Origin: Acidiphilium rubrum
GTDB lineage: Bacteria > Pseudomonadota > Alphaproteobacteria > Acetobacterales > Acetobacteraceae
Assembly (NCBI RefSeq): GCF_900156265.1
Contig: NZ_FTNE01000013.1
Span: forward strand, 46,068-110,067
Direction of reading: 5' to 3'
DNA: 64,000 nt
Of this stretch, positions 8,193 to 17,495 are shown in pieces. The position numbers and the translations under genes are program-made. Position 1 is the stretch's first letter, and every line of letters starts with the position of its first letter. The notes beneath the pieces were generated by a model, which was given only the letters and a program-made list of their open reading frames with translations, was not told the DNA's origin and made no database searches.

Positions 8193-9128
8193 CTAACCTA
8201 GCGCCATCGGGAGAAATACCGGGCTCACGCCGTTCGGAAAGAAGCCGCCGGACGTGGCGCCGGACGATAGGAACAGGATGTTGAGGGTCTGGGCGTAGCT
8301 GCGGCGGAACAGCAGCGCCTGGGGGCTGAACGGGCCGACGTTGACGTAGCCGTTCGGCTGCAGGATGCCGCTGTCGTCATTCGCGCCTGACAGGGAGGCA
8401 CGCAGGGCCGCGATTTTGTTGGCCACGGCACCGCCGCCGATTTTGGCGAGCAGGGTGCGAATGGTGCCGGCGTGGTAGGATTCCGCGCCCATCAGCGCGC
8501 CCAGATAAGTCAGGTTGGTGTTGTAGCTGAGGGATTCGATCGCGAAGCACAATGCGGCAGCCGCGATGTCCTCGAGAAAAAAGGCACCGAGCATGAAGCT
8601 GATTTCATCGGCGAACGGGTTGAAAATCTGTCCGGGGACGATGAGTCCCGCGGCAAGCGCCATTGTGGTCCAGGCGGTCCGCATGTCGATATCCGGCATG
8701 GCAAACCCGTTCAAAATCGATTCAGTGTGGATGGTTCTGACATGGGTCAGTTCGTCGGCCGCGATGTCGTTGGCGTATTGCTGGATGATCGAAGTCCGAA
8801 ACGGCACCGCGCTACCGCCTGTCACGGTGCCGGCGGTGCCGATGCCGGCCGTGTCGGCGGCCGACAAGCCTTGGCCGGTCACGGCGTAGAGATAGTACGT
8901 GGCTTCGAGATACTGGATGTTCTGAATGAGCGCGAGATTGTAGTAATCATTGGTGGTAACTCCCGGGATTGGCGTCGTGCTGCTCGCGTCCGCGCTCGTG
9001 CCTGCGATCGTCAAGCCGGCCAGCGCGGCCAGCCCTGAGGCGCCCATACCGCTGTTGCGCAATATCTGGCGCCGCCCGGGCCTCTGCGATTGTGTATCGG
9101 TGCCACTCAAAACGACCTGCTCGTCCAC
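8193..9128 (-). CDS. Tat-exported ferritin-like protein A
   Basis: This 311-residue protein starts from a GTG that has AGGGAAA about 8 bases upstream; no ATG lies before the signal. The N-terminus carries RRQILRNSG followed by a small-residue hydrophobic stretch ending SADA, a probable Tat signal. The body is a ferritin-like four-helix protein of the desiccation-related (PCC13-62) type. Candidate carboxylate/His ligands lie in AADELTH, FADEISF, FFLED and GAESYHAG. Tat export suggests that folding or metal loading occurs before transport. It is a paralogue of the neighbouring gene at 9605-10561 and lies downstream of it. No catalytic role is established for this family. Confidence 0.82.
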   Translation of the reverse strand: MDEQVVLSGTDTQSQRPGRRQILRNSGMGASGLAALAGLTIAGTSADASSTTPIPGVTTNDYYNLALIQNIQYLEATYYLYAVTGQGLSAADTAGIGTAGTVTGGSAVPFRTSIIQQYANDIAADELTHVRTIHTESILNGFAMPDIDMRTAWTTMALAAGLIVPGQIFNPFADEISFMLGAFFLEDIAAAALCFAIESLSYNTNLTYLGALMGAESYHAGTIRTLLAKIGGGAVANKIAALRASLSGANDDSGILQPNGYVNVGPFSPQALLFRRSYAQTLNILFLSSGATSGGFFPNGVSPVFLPMALG

Positions 9129-9604
9129 TGTCTGTTTCCCTGCAATCCGGTTCTTAAGATCATGCCGCGCGATATGATGAATTGATAAGTGCAGGCCGTT
9201 CAGTATGCCGGCCAACAACGGTAACCGGCGCCTGAACGAGCATGCGAACCCATCATTCGAGACGTTACGATACTGCGACAACAGGGCGTCTGACAAGACA
9301 ATTTCTGTATTTTGAGATTTTTCATAAAAATATCGAGTCTGAGGCGATGGCCCAGCGAGTGGCATACCGCGTCCGAATGACGCAATGGTCACCCTGCCGA
9401 TGGACCGATGCGAGCCTACCCGGGCATGAGCGTTCGACGTCGCGGATTTGCACCTGCTCGTCGTTCGGATGGTCTTAACGCTGGCTGTCGAAGCGGAGGT
9501 GCGCTCGTGCGTCAGACCTGTTTTGTCAGGCAGGTTTCCGGGTGCCAATCATCAGACCACCCCTGATAACGGCACCGATGCTTAAGCGCCGTAAATTCGC
9601 GTTT
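9129..9604. other. Intergenic region between the two ferritin-like genes
   Basis: This 476-base stretch has no supportable gene. It is locally AT-rich around 9297-9345, which might hold the promoter of the leftward ferritin-like gene A. No clear -35/-10 pair, repeat or RNA was recognised. Its length argues that the two paralogues are transcribed separately. Confidence 0.5.
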
Positions 9605-10561
9605 CTAGGAATAGATGCCGGCCGGAAAAAATCCCCCGGTTTGTCCTGCCGGAAAGGACGATCCGGGTGTCAGGTACAGAATGTTGTACGCCTCGACCGG
9701 GGTGCGCGTTAACATGAGGGCTTGTGGCCCGAACGGACCGATGTTGACCGTGCCGGCCGGTGTCAAAATCCCGGTATCCACGACGCCGGACAGCGATTGC
9801 CGGAGTGCAGACAGTTTGGCGACAGGGCCGCCGCCGCCAATTCTTGCCAACAGGGTCCGGATCGTGCCCGCGTGATACGCGTCCGCCCCGGACAAAGCGC
9901 CGAAATACTCCGAGAGCGAAGCGTCGGACAAGGTCGGCACGGCACCACAAATGTAGGAGACGCTGAGATCCTCTAAAAAATAAGCACCCAGCAGAAAGCT
10001 GATCTCGTCCGCGAACGGATTGAATGTCTGGCCAGGAACGATCAACTGCGCCTGCACGGCGATAGTGGTCCAGACAGCGGCCATATCGATGACGGGCATT
10101 GGATAGAGATTATTTGTGGGGGCGATGACCGCACGAAGATATCGCAGATGCGTCAGTTCGTCCGCCGCGATATTGTCGGCATATTGTTGAAAGATGGCGG
10201 TCTTGAAGGGCACCGCGGCGCCCCCGATGACCGTCTTGCCCGGGAAATTGCCGACCGTGTTCGTGTAGAAGCTGAAATTGCCACTGGTGTCGTCCGGACC
10301 GAGGCTTTGACCGGTCGCTGCCAGAAGATAGTAATTCGCAGTCACGTATTTTAAAATCAGAACGAATACGAGTTGCGACACATCGTTCATCGGTATCGAC
10401 GACGTCGTCGCACCGGCTGAAGCAGTGCCAAGACCGGCGGCCGTCATCCCTCCTACCGCGGCCGCGCCGACTGCCGCGAGGCCGGCGTCGCGCAGCAGAC
10501 TCCGTCGCCGGGGCTGGATCGGGCGGGTCTCGCTGTCGTTTACGGCTGCCGGATCAATCAT
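9605..10561 (-). CDS. Tat-exported ferritin-like protein B
   Basis: This 318-residue paralogue of the downstream gene is colinear with it throughout: a twin-arginine signal (RRRSLLRDAG), then AADELTH, NPFADEISFLLGAYFLED, YHAGTIRTLLARIGGG and a C-terminal segment NIGPFGPQALM. One possible metal ligand differs: GADAYHAG here against GAESYHAG in protein A, so Glu is replaced by Asp. The start at 10561 has GGGAG 7 bases upstream. Both are probably extracytoplasmic ferritin-like or desiccation-related proteins. Whether they bind iron is unknown. Confidence 0.82.
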   Translation of the reverse strand: MIDPAAVNDSETRPIQPRRRSLLRDAGLAAVGAAAVGGMTAAGLGTASAGATTSSIPMNDVSQLVFVLILKYVTANYYLLAATGQSLGPDDTSGNFSFYTNTVGNFPGKTVIGGAAVPFKTAIFQQYADNIAADELTHLRYLRAVIAPTNNLYPMPVIDMAAVWTTIAVQAQLIVPGQTFNPFADEISFLLGAYFLEDLSVSYICGAVPTLSDASLSEYFGALSGADAYHAGTIRTLLARIGGGGPVAKLSALRQSLSGVVDTGILTPAGTVNIGPFGPQALMLTRTPVEAYNILYLTPGSSFPAGQTGGFFPAGIYS

Positions 10562-10738
10562 TGAACGTCTCCCTGTCTGCCGTTCGAGCCAAATCGTCTG
10601 CCCAATGTTGCAATACGGCTGCTGTCGGGGCCCGACGATTGAAACCACTAACACGCGCTTTGTCGATACGGCGGGCTGGTTACCAACTTTTTAGAAGTCG
10701 GTCGGCACCCTCTGCCATCATCGGATGGCGTGCGCCCA

Positions 10739-11512
10739 TCACGCCGCCAGCGCCTGATCCGGCACCTTTGCGCCGGTCATGTAGGCGACGGCGTCCGACA
10801 TGCTGTGCTCCTTCGGGTTGATCAGGCAGAGGCGTCGGCCGAGGCGGTGGACGTGGATGCGGTCCGCCACCTCGAATACATGCGGCATGTTGTGGCTGAT
10901 CAGGATGATCGGGATGCCGCGGGAGCGGACATCGAGGATGAGTTCGAGCACGCGGCGCGATTCCTTGACGCCCAGCGCCGCCGTCGGTTCATCGAGGATG
11001 ATCACTTTCGAGCCGAACGCCGCCGCCCTGGCCACCGCGACACCCTGGCGCTGGCCGCCCGACAGCGTTTCGACCGCCTGGTTGATGTTCTGGATCGTCA
11101 TCAGGCCGAGTTCACTGAGTTTCTGGCGCGCGATGCGCTGCATCTCCGCGTGGTCGAGCTTGCGGAACACGCTGCCGAGAATGCCCGGTTTACGAATTTC
11201 GCGGCCCATGAACATATTGTCCGCGATCGATAATCCCGGTGACATCGCGAGCGTCTGGTACACGGTTTCGATGCCGGCGGCGCGCGCCGCGATGGGCGAG
11301 GCGAAGCGCACCTTGCGACCTTCGAGGGTGATTTCCCCCTCATCGAGCTGCACGGCGCCGGAGATTGCCTTGATGAGCGAGGATTTGCCCGCGCCGTTGT
11401 CGCCGATCACGGCGAGGATCTCGCCGGGATACAGGTCGAAGTCGCAATTATCCAGCGCGGTGACGCGGCCGTAGCGTTTGACCAGGTTACGGCCTGTGAG
11501 AATCGGTTCCAT
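10739..11512 (-). CDS. frcA: Fructose-type sugar ABC transporter, ATP-binding protein
   Basis: This 257-residue single-domain ATPase has Walker A GDNGAGKSS, signature ETLSGGQRQGVAVARA, Walker B VIILDEPTAALG and the switch His in LISHN. The segment LVKRYGRVTALD, the phrase MTIQNINQAVETLSGG and the tail HRLGRRLCLINPK are close to rhizobial FrcA. It energises import by the membrane protein encoded just upstream. Its ATG shares one base with the permease stop (TAATG), so the two are coupled. The homologue imports fructose, ribose and mannose; the substrate here is inferred. Confidence 0.93.
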   Translation of the reverse strand: MEPILTGRNLVKRYGRVTALDNCDFDLYPGEILAVIGDNGAGKSSLIKAISGAVQLDEGEITLEGRKVRFASPIAARAAGIETVYQTLAMSPGLSIADNMFMGREIRKPGILGSVFRKLDHAEMQRIARQKLSELGLMTIQNINQAVETLSGGQRQGVAVARAAAFGSKVIILDEPTAALGVKESRRVLELILDVRSRGIPIILISHNMPHVFEVADRIHVHRLGRRLCLINPKEHSMSDAVAYMTGAKVPDQALAA

Positions 11513-12606
11513 TACACGGCTGCCTTTCTGATCCATTGATCGACCGCGACGGCGACGATGATGAGCGCGCCGATCAGCAAATAGGTCCATTGCGGGTCGG
11601 TGCCGTACATGTTGAGCCCGAGGGTGAACACGCCGACGATCATGGCGCCGAAAATCATGCCGAGAATCGAGCCCCGTCCGCCGAACAGCGAAATCCCGCC
11701 GATCACCACCGCGGTGATCGAGTTGATGTTCTCGAACTGGCCAGAATTTGGCGAAATGGCGCCGATACGGCCAATCAACGCCCAACCGGCGACAGCACAG
11801 ATCAGGCCGGACAAGGTATAGACGCTGATGAGCATGCGCTTCACCTGCACGCCGGCCAGTGCTGCCGCATCCGGATCGTCACCGACCGCATAGACATGCC
11901 GCCCCCAGGCGGTGTGGCGCAGCACGTAGGCGAACAGCAGCACCAGCGCGAGCATCAGAATGACGCCGTAGGTGAAGGTTGCACCGCCGTTGCCCGCCGC
12001 GTTGGCGCCGATCACGAAGGTGTTGCCAAGATATTGCAGCAGCGGCGCTTTCAGCTCGATCTGGGTGGCGCCGATCGTCTGGTTGTTGGAATACAGATAA
12101 TTCGCGGCCAGCACGATCTGCCACATGCCGAGCGTGACGATGAAGGGCGGCAGTTTCATCCGCGCGACCAGCGTGCCGTTCAGGTAACCGACCGCGGCGC
12201 CGAAGGCGAAACCGCACAGAATCGAAATCGGCGCCGGCAGGCCGTAGACAAAGGTGCATTGCCCCATCAGCACCGAGGCGAGCACCATGATGGCGCCGAC
12301 CGACAGATCGATCCCGGCGGTGAGAATGACCAGCGACTGAGCGACACCGACGATGCCGGTGATGGTCACCTGCTGGAGGATCAGCGTCAGCGCATAGGCC
12401 GAAAAGAACCGCGCGCCGACCGCGATGCCGAAGCCGATCAGCGAGGCGATCAGCACCATCAGCGGCGCGAGCCACGGTGTTTCATGCAGGATGTGCTGCA
12501 TCCGTTCGAGCGCCGATTTGCGGTGGACGAACTCGGCCACCTGATCGGCGCCGGCGGGTTTGATTGCGGCCTCGAAGCCTTGCGGGCCCGGCGAAATGGT
12601 CGACAT
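11512..12606 (-). CDS. frcC: Fructose-type sugar ABC transporter, permease
   Basis: This 364-residue inner-membrane permease belongs to the ribose/xylose/fructose (RbsC-like) family. It has about ten hydrophobic segments, the conserved LTAGIDLSVGAIM near residue 110 and NINSITAVVIGGISLFGGRGS near residue 285. A cytoplasmic N-terminal extension of about 50 residues precedes the first helix. It lies between frcB (upstream, 89-base gap) and frcA (overlapping). Together they make a CUT2-type importer with one ATPase domain per chain. Confidence 0.93.
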   Translation of the reverse strand: MSTISPGPQGFEAAIKPAGADQVAEFVHRKSALERMQHILHETPWLAPLMVLIASLIGFGIAVGARFFSAYALTLILQQVTITGIVGVAQSLVILTAGIDLSVGAIMVLASVLMGQCTFVYGLPAPISILCGFAFGAAVGYLNGTLVARMKLPPFIVTLGMWQIVLAANYLYSNNQTIGATQIELKAPLLQYLGNTFVIGANAAGNGGATFTYGVILMLALVLLFAYVLRHTAWGRHVYAVGDDPDAAALAGVQVKRMLISVYTLSGLICAVAGWALIGRIGAISPNSGQFENINSITAVVIGGISLFGGRGSILGMIFGAMIVGVFTLGLNMYGTDPQWTYLLIGALIIVAVAVDQWIRKAAV

Positions 12607-12695
12607 GTCTTCCCCTCCAGGACCGCGCGATTGTTTCGGCGCGGTTATGAAGGGAGCGGCGGTGCGCGCCGCTCCCGTTGGTCGTCTTTACGGTC

Positions 12696-13730
12696 TCAGT
12701 TGCCCCAGCAGAGCTTGGCGCCCTTGGCCGGGCTGATCGAGGCGACGCCGGGTTCGGGATGCGCCGTGATCAACTGGGTGCCGGTGTTGAAGAAATCCTT
12801 GCCGGCGCTGGCGGCGGGCTTGGTGCCGTCCTTGGCGAATTTCACGATGGCGGCAATGCCCATCGAGGCCATTTTCAGCGGGTATTGTTGTGAGTCTGCA
12901 CCAATAATCCCGGCCTTGACGCCGGCCACACCCGAGCAACTGCCATCGATCGCCACGATCGTGACATCCTTGGTCTTGCCGACCGATTTCAGCGCCTGAT
13001 AGGCACCGAACGCCGCCGGTTCGTTGATCGCGTAGACCAGGTTGATGTTGGGGTTGCGGGCCAGCAGCGTCTCCATGCCTTTCTGGCCACCTTCTTCCGA
13101 ACCGCCGGTCTCGGCGTGGCCGACGATCTGGGGATCCGGCACGTCGAAGGTCTTGGGGTCCTTGATCGGCACGCCGAAGCCGGCGAGGAAGCCGTGATCG
13201 CGGTCGATATCGACGGTCGGATGCGAGATCGACAGGTCGAGCATGGCGATCTTGGCATCCTTCGCCTTGGCGCCCAGTTTCGCCTTGGCCCATTCGCCGA
13301 TCAGCTTGCCGGCCTCGAAATTATCGGTGGCGAAGGTCATGTCGGCGGCATTGGTCGGGTCCAGCGCGGTATCGAGCGCGATCACCAGCAGGCCGGCCTT
13401 GCGGGCTTTTTCCACGGTCGGCACGATTGCCTGGGTGTCGGACGGGGTGATCAGAATGCCTTTGGCGCCATCGGCGATGCAGGTTTCGATCGCGGAGACC
13501 TGGGATTGGTTGTCGCCGTCGTATTTGCCGGCATAGGTTTTCAGGTCGACGCCGAGTTTCTTGGCTTCGGCGAGCGCGCCGGTGCGCATGGTGACGAAAT
13601 ACGGGTTGGAATCGGTTTTGGTGATCAGGCAGGCCTTGATCGGCGCGGCCTGGGCGGTTGCGGCGCCGAGGGCCGTGACGGCGGCGAGCGCGAGGACGGC
13701 GCGGCTCGCGATTTTTTTGTGGATGGTCAT
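12696..13730 (-). CDS. frcB: Fructose-type sugar ABC transporter, periplasmic binding protein
   Basis: This 344-residue periplasmic sugar-binding protein (peripla_BP_4 type) has a signal peptide of about 28 residues ending AQA before [17 protein letters not shown]. Two Rossmann-like lobes follow, with typical segments [24 protein letters not shown] and [12 protein letters not shown]. It is the first gene of frcBCA, so the promoter should lie in 13731-13837, between it and the repeat element. A TCGAAAACGACGCAAG motif (reverse strand, about 13750-13766) loosely resembles the LacI-type operator at 15191. Confidence 0.92.
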   Translation of the reverse strand: MTIHKKIASRAVLALAAVTALGAATAQAAPIKACLITKTDSNPYFVTMRTGALAEAKKLGVDLKTYAGKYDGDNQSQVSAIETCIADGAKGILITPSDTQAIVPTVEKARKAGLLVIALDTALDPTNAADMTFATDNFEAGKLIGEWAKAKLGAKAKDAKIAMLDLSISHPTVDIDRDHGFLAGFGVPIKDPKTFDVPDPQIVGHAETGGSEEGGQKGMETLLARNPNINLVYAINEPAAFGAYQALKSVGKTKDVTIVAIDGSCSGVAGVKAGIIGADSQQYPLKMASMGIAAIVKFAKDGTKPAASAGKDFFNTGTQLITAHPEPGVASISPAKGAKLCWGN

Positions 13731-13837
13731 GTTTCTCTCCTGGTTGGTCTTGCGTCGTTTTCGATGATTGAGGGCGTTTTTGCGCCTCGGGTCAATGAAA
13801 TTCTTGGTTGATGAAGGGAAGGTGAGGGAAGTGAGCT

Positions 13838-13956
13838 CTTCTTTTTTGTGAACAAAAAAGAAGCAAAAAAAACTTTATTAATTTGGGACTGCGGCTGTGA
13901 AAGCGCCCGTGCCCCAGAGTCGGAAAGTTTTTTGCTTCTTTTTTACAAAAAAGAAG
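13838..13956 (-). repeat. AT-rich doublet inverted-repeat element, full copy
   Basis: Full copy in reverse orientation: 26-nt hairpin at 13838-13863 (loop GTGAAC) and 22-nt hairpin at 13935-13956 (loop AC). Between them are CAAAAAAAACTTT, a GC-rich core with GCCCGTGCCCC, and AAAGTTTTTTGC. It lies 85 bases beyond the stop codon of the leftward lacI-type gene and 107 bases upstream of frcB. The 22-nt hairpin faces the lacI stop. Confidence 0.9.
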
Positions 13957-14040
13957 CCTTACCTTGCCTAGTCTTCCCTGCATAAACCCCTTGCGATATC
14001 CATCGTCTCGATGATCCAGCCTCCCTTTCAGTTGAAGATT

Positions 14041-15177
14041 TCATGTGATCGCGCCCGCATCCGCCGCACAGCCGCATGAGCGGCGGTGCTGGATCGTGAC
14101 CGGCAGGCGCGTGAGGCGTGGCCGCAGGCCCGGTTCCGCCAGGCGTTCAAGCAGGAGGCGCACCGCGGTGATGCCGATTTCGCGGCATGGCTGTGCCACG
14201 GTGGTGAGGTGCGGCTTGAACAGATCGGTCCAGGCGAAATCGTCGAACGCGACCAGGGCGATATCGTCGGGCACGGCGAGGTCACGGTCGGCCAGCGCCT
14301 GCATCGCGCCCAGCGTCATCAGATTGTTCGAGGCGAAGACTGCGGTGGGTGGTTCGGCCAGCGCGAGCAGTGCCTCGGTGGCGAGGCGGGCTGGTTCGGC
14401 GCTGTATTCGCCGCAGGCCAGCAGCTTCGCGTCGTAGGTGATGCCGGCGTCGCGCAGCCCGGCCCGATAGCCGGCGATGCGTTCGCGCGTCGAACTCAGG
14501 CCGGGCAGGCCGGTCAGCATACCGATCCGCCGGTGGCCGCAGGCGGCGAGGTGGCGCACCAGGCGGCGGGCGCCATCGGCGTTGGCGACCACCACGGCAT
14601 CGCAGGCGGGGCTCGCGACGCGATCGATCTGCACGACCGGGATGTTATGGCGCGCCACACGTTCGAGCACGGCGGCGCCGCCATCGGCCGAGGGGGCCAA
14701 TATGAGCCCATCGACCCGCCGACCGAGCAGCGCATCGAGTGCCTCGATCTCACGGTCGGCCGATTCGCTGATGCCGACGAGAATGACGGTATAGCCGCGC
14801 TCACGGGCGGAGGTTTCGATCGCATCGACCACGGCGGTGAAATGCGGGTTGGTGATATCGCCGATCGCGATGCCGATGGTGCGGGTTTCCGCGCGCTTGA
14901 GCGAGCGGGCGACCGAATTGGGCGTGTAGCCGGTGGTGGCGACCGCCTGCATCACGCGGTCGCGGGTGGCGTCCGGCACGGCGCGGGTGCGGTTGAGCAC
15001 GTGGGAAATGGTCGAGATCGAAACGCCGGCGAGGGCAGCGACATCGCGCATCGTGGCGGGGCCGGCCTCGGGCATGCGGGCGCGGATGGCGGGCGTGTTC
15101 GCCAGGGGCTGTTCGCTTTTGCGGGCCACGCGCGGTGCCAGCGCTGCTTTGGGGGTCGGCGTTCGCCTGACCATCAT
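14041..15177 (-). CDS. LacI-family transcriptional regulator
   Basis: This 378-residue repressor has an N-terminal helix-turn-helix (MRDVAALAGVSISTISHVLN, about residues 40-59) and the hinge-helix motif NSVARSLK. The periplasmic-binding-like sensor domain follows, ending near Cys-Gly-Cys. About 35 residues precede the helix-turn-helix. The start at 15177 has GAGAGG 4 bases upstream. An operator-like palindrome lies immediately upstream (15191-15217), suggesting autoregulation. It sits between frcBCA and a sugar-type SDR, all on the same strand, so it probably controls that carbohydrate locus; the inducer is unknown. Confidence 0.92.
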   Translation of the reverse strand: MMVRRTPTPKAALAPRVARKSEQPLANTPAIRARMPEAGPATMRDVAALAGVSISTISHVLNRTRAVPDATRDRVMQAVATTGYTPNSVARSLKRAETRTIGIAIGDITNPHFTAVVDAIETSARERGYTVILVGISESADREIEALDALLGRRVDGLILAPSADGGAAVLERVARHNIPVVQIDRVASPACDAVVVANADGARRLVRHLAACGHRRIGMLTGLPGLSSTRERIAGYRAGLRDAGITYDAKLLACGEYSAEPARLATEALLALAEPPTAVFASNNLMTLGAMQALADRDLAVPDDIALVAFDDFAWTDLFKPHLTTVAQPCREIGITAVRLLLERLAEPGLRPRLTRLPVTIQHRRSCGCAADAGAIT

Positions 15178-15190
15178 GCTTCCTCTCCGC

Positions 15191-15217
15191 CGCAAACGTA
15201 TTCCGAAAACGTTTGCG
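15191..15217. promoter_or_regulatory. LacI-type operator-like palindrome
   Basis: CGCAAACGT and ACGTTTGCG form perfect 9-bp arms separated by 9 bases. Within it, CGAAAACGTTTGCG resembles a LacI-family operator with a central CG. A third related sequence, GCGCAAACGATCGC, begins near 15238. All lie 14-75 bases upstream of the regulator start, where binding would block its transcription. Confidence 0.65.
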
Positions 15218-15281
15218 TTAATTTTCTCTAAGCGAATGCGCAAACGATCGCAAGCACAATTTTTAGTGAAATGCGCCTGCT

Positions 15282-16091
15282 TCAAGTCGTCCAGTTGCGG
15301 GCGAACTCGGTGTGCAGCGACAGGCCGCCACACACATACAGCGTCTGGCCGGTGATGTAGCTGGCATCGCTCGAGGCGAGGAACGCCGCCGCCGCGGCAA
15401 TTTCGGCCGGCTGGGCGGCACGGCCGATCGGGATATGCTCTTCGACCGCGCGTTTGCGCGCGGCATCGCCGGTCCAGGATGCGTTCATCGGCGTGATCGT
15501 GGCACCCGGCGCCACCGCATTGACCCGGATGCCGCGGCCGGCAAATTCGAGCGCCAGGGTGCGGGTGATGTTGCCGACCGCCCTTTTGCTCGCCGAGTAG
15601 GAGAGGAATCCTGGTTTCGGTACGGTTTCATGCACGCTGCTGATGGTCACGATGCTGCCGCTGCCCTGCTCGACCATATGCGCCAGCACGCGCGACGAAA
15701 CCTGTGCCACCGCGATCAGATTGACCGCGATGACCCGGGCAAACCGCACTGGATCGAACTGATCGCTCGGCTGCTCGTACTGAATGCCGGCGTTGTTCAC
15801 CAGATGATCGAGCCTGCCGGTCAGCGCGATCGCGCGCGCCACCACCGCATCCATCGCATCATGATCGGCCGCGTCCGCCGCCTCGGCGCTATGGGCGCCG
15901 GCCGGGTTGATCGCGTGCATGGCATCGAGCGTGGCCGCCGCACCGTCGGTGTCGTTCAGATGCGTGATGGTGACGCCGCACCCCTCGGCGGCAAACCGCT
16001 CGGCAATGGCGCGGCCGATGCCGGTGGTGCCGCCGGTGATCAACGCGCGCTGGCCGGCGAGGCGTTGGGGATGCGTGGTGTGGTGTGCCAT
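15282..16091 (-). CDS. SDR oxidoreductase, glucose-1-dehydrogenase-like
   Basis: This 269-residue classical SDR has GGTTGIGRAIAERF at about residues 19-32, NNAGIQYEQ near 95, catalytic Ser in TISSVHE and the YSASK active site near residue 165. The PGFLSYSASKRAVGNITRTLA block and the C-terminal Y-I-T-G-Q-T motif are typical of glucose 1-dehydrogenase-like enzymes. It lies 104 bases upstream of the lacI-type gene on the same strand, with the operator between, so it may be part of the same sugar locus. The exact substrate is not known. Confidence 0.88.
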   Translation of the reverse strand: MAHHTTHPQRLAGQRALITGGTTGIGRAIAERFAAEGCGVTITHLNDTDGAAATLDAMHAINPAGAHSAEAADAADHDAMDAVVARAIALTGRLDHLVNNAGIQYEQPSDQFDPVRFARVIAVNLIAVAQVSSRVLAHMVEQGSGSIVTISSVHETVPKPGFLSYSASKRAVGNITRTLALEFAGRGIRVNAVAPGATITPMNASWTGDAARKRAVEEHIPIGRAAQPAEIAAAAAFLASSDASYITGQTLYVCGGLSLHTEFARNWTT

Positions 16092-16211
16092 GATCAATCT
16101 CGCTTGCGTGCTGGGGATCAACGGAGCGGCAGATTGGCCATGCTTCGCGCATCGAGGCAAATGCGCCGATCGCGGGTCCGGCTCGGAACGGAACCGCCCG
16201 CGTCTGGTTCG

Positions 16212-17216
16212 CTATCGCGTATCGCCGGCGTCGGCGGGCACCGCGAGGCCGACCGAGCGGACAATGCGCCGCGTGCTGACCTGGACCCGATTCAGATACC
16301 CATATTCCAGCGCATGGCGCGGCCCGTCGCCGTCGGCGCGCGAAAACATGCCGACGACGCTGCCCGCACGATCGAACACCGGCGATCCGCTGTTCCCCAT
16401 CGATCCATCGGCATCGGTGGTGAAATAATCGGCACCGTCCACCGCCAGAACCTGTCCGGTCGAGACGCGCAGGCTGCCATCCGCATCGGCGTAGCCCAGG
16501 GCGGCGCGCGCTTCGGCCGCGCGGGCGGTGCGCAGCGGAAAACCCGCCATCCAGACCGGTTCGGCAACATCCAGGGTTCGCGCCGCCAGTGCAAGATGCG
16601 CGGATGGCGCCGGTTCGACGCGCAGCAAAGCGGTGTCCTCGCGCCAATGGTGCAGCCCGGCTGCATCCTGCCAGAGTGCACGGGCGCGCGGCGGGTTGGA
16701 TACCAGCCAGAGCGCCGCGGCATCGCGCCATGCCCAGGTGCCGGCTTCGGTTCGGTACGCGACCTCGGCGCGGAGCGAGCGGCAGCGCACCGGTTGGTTG
16801 AGCGCGCCGCCCTCGCGCTGATACGTGGCGATTTCGGCCGTCACCAGATGGTAGTTGGTGACGACGAGGCCATCCGCCGTGACCGCGAAGCCGGAACCTC
16901 CGCCATCGAGGGGCATGGTTGCCGGAAACGCCATGCCCGATTTCACCGCGCGCGCGAATTCGTGGCGGACCATGCCCAGATTGAACGCTGGATCATCGAT
17001 GTTCGCGACATCCGCCGCGGTGAACCATCGGTACCAGTACTCCGATCCATCGGGGCGGGATTCGTTGCGGGCGAGGGACTGCGCCACCTCCTGCGTGGGC
17101 GCGAGGTCGAGCACGAGGACCGTGCGCGGCAGGATGCGGACCATGGCGGCGCATAAGTGATCGGCCGGCACGCCGGGGATCGATATCTGGTGCGGGTGGA
17201 ACAGCCCCTCGGTCAT
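16212..17216 (-). CDS. Trypsin-like serine protease, cytoplasmic
   Basis: This protein of about 334 residues has a chymotrypsin-fold catalytic triad: His123 in VVTNYHLV after GSGFAVTADG, an Asp in REDTALLRVE, and Ser276 in GNSGSPVFD. The late arrangement resembles S46/S1-type bacterial peptidases with C-terminal GMFSRADGDG. There is no signal peptide and no PDZ domain, unlike DegP/HtrA. The start is uncertain: ATG 17216 lacks a ribosome-binding site, and a GTG at 17279 would add 21 residues. It lies downstream of tRNA-Glu on the same strand. Substrate unknown. Confidence 0.72.
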   Translation of the reverse strand: MTEGLFHPHQISIPGVPADHLCAAMVRILPRTVLVLDLAPTQEVAQSLARNESRPDGSEYWYRWFTAADVANIDDPAFNLGMVRHEFARAVKSGMAFPATMPLDGGGSGFAVTADGLVVTNYHLVTAEIATYQREGGALNQPVRCRSLRAEVAYRTEAGTWAWRDAAALWLVSNPPRARALWQDAAGLHHWREDTALLRVEPAPSAHLALAARTLDVAEPVWMAGFPLRTARAAEARAALGYADADGSLRVSTGQVLAVDGADYFTTDADGSMGNSGSPVFDRAGSVVGMFSRADGDGPRHALEYGYLNRVQVSTRRIVRSVGLAVPADAGDTR

Positions 17217-17332
17217 GCGCGCAGTCTGATCGATCGGGTCGGCGTGTTCAATCCGTTTGATCAGGCGGGAGCCCGGCACAACGGAGTTTCGAGCCGCTTC
17301 GGTAGCGACGGGGAAGGGTGTCTGGATTTAAA

Positions 17333-17408
17333 TGGTATCCCGTACCGGATTCGAACCGGTGTTGCCGCCGTGAAAGGGCAGTGTCCTAGGCCTCTAGACG
17401 AACGGGAC
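17333..17408 (-). tRNA. tRNA-Glu (anticodon TTC)
   Basis: A 76-base tRNA on the minus strand. The 5' acceptor GTCCCGT pairs with ACGGGAT at the 3' end, followed by A and an encoded CCA. The D arm contains GTCTAGAGGCCTAGGAC, the anticodon loop is CTTTCAC, and the T arm has GGTTCGAATCC. The anticodon TTC (17372-17374 on the plus strand) reads Glu codons. It is the only tRNA I see in the window. Confidence 0.97.
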
Positions 17409-17495
17409 GTTGTTGGTCTGCGTGATAATCGAGATTGGCGCGGCCATCAAGCGGGTGGCGCAAAGTTTAGCGGGCGGATCGCGGTGCCGGCCGGG

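Noticed and set aside
11536..12999. Long plus-strand open frame opposite frcC and frcB
   Set aside because: It overlaps two well-supported transporter genes on the other strand and has Arg/Asp/His-rich sequence typical of GC-rich shadow frames.
15312..17156. A 614-codon plus-strand open frame opposite the SDR and protease genes
   Set aside because: It is antisense to an SDR with complete motifs and to a protease with a catalytic triad. Its composition is Arg/Gly/His-rich with no domain.
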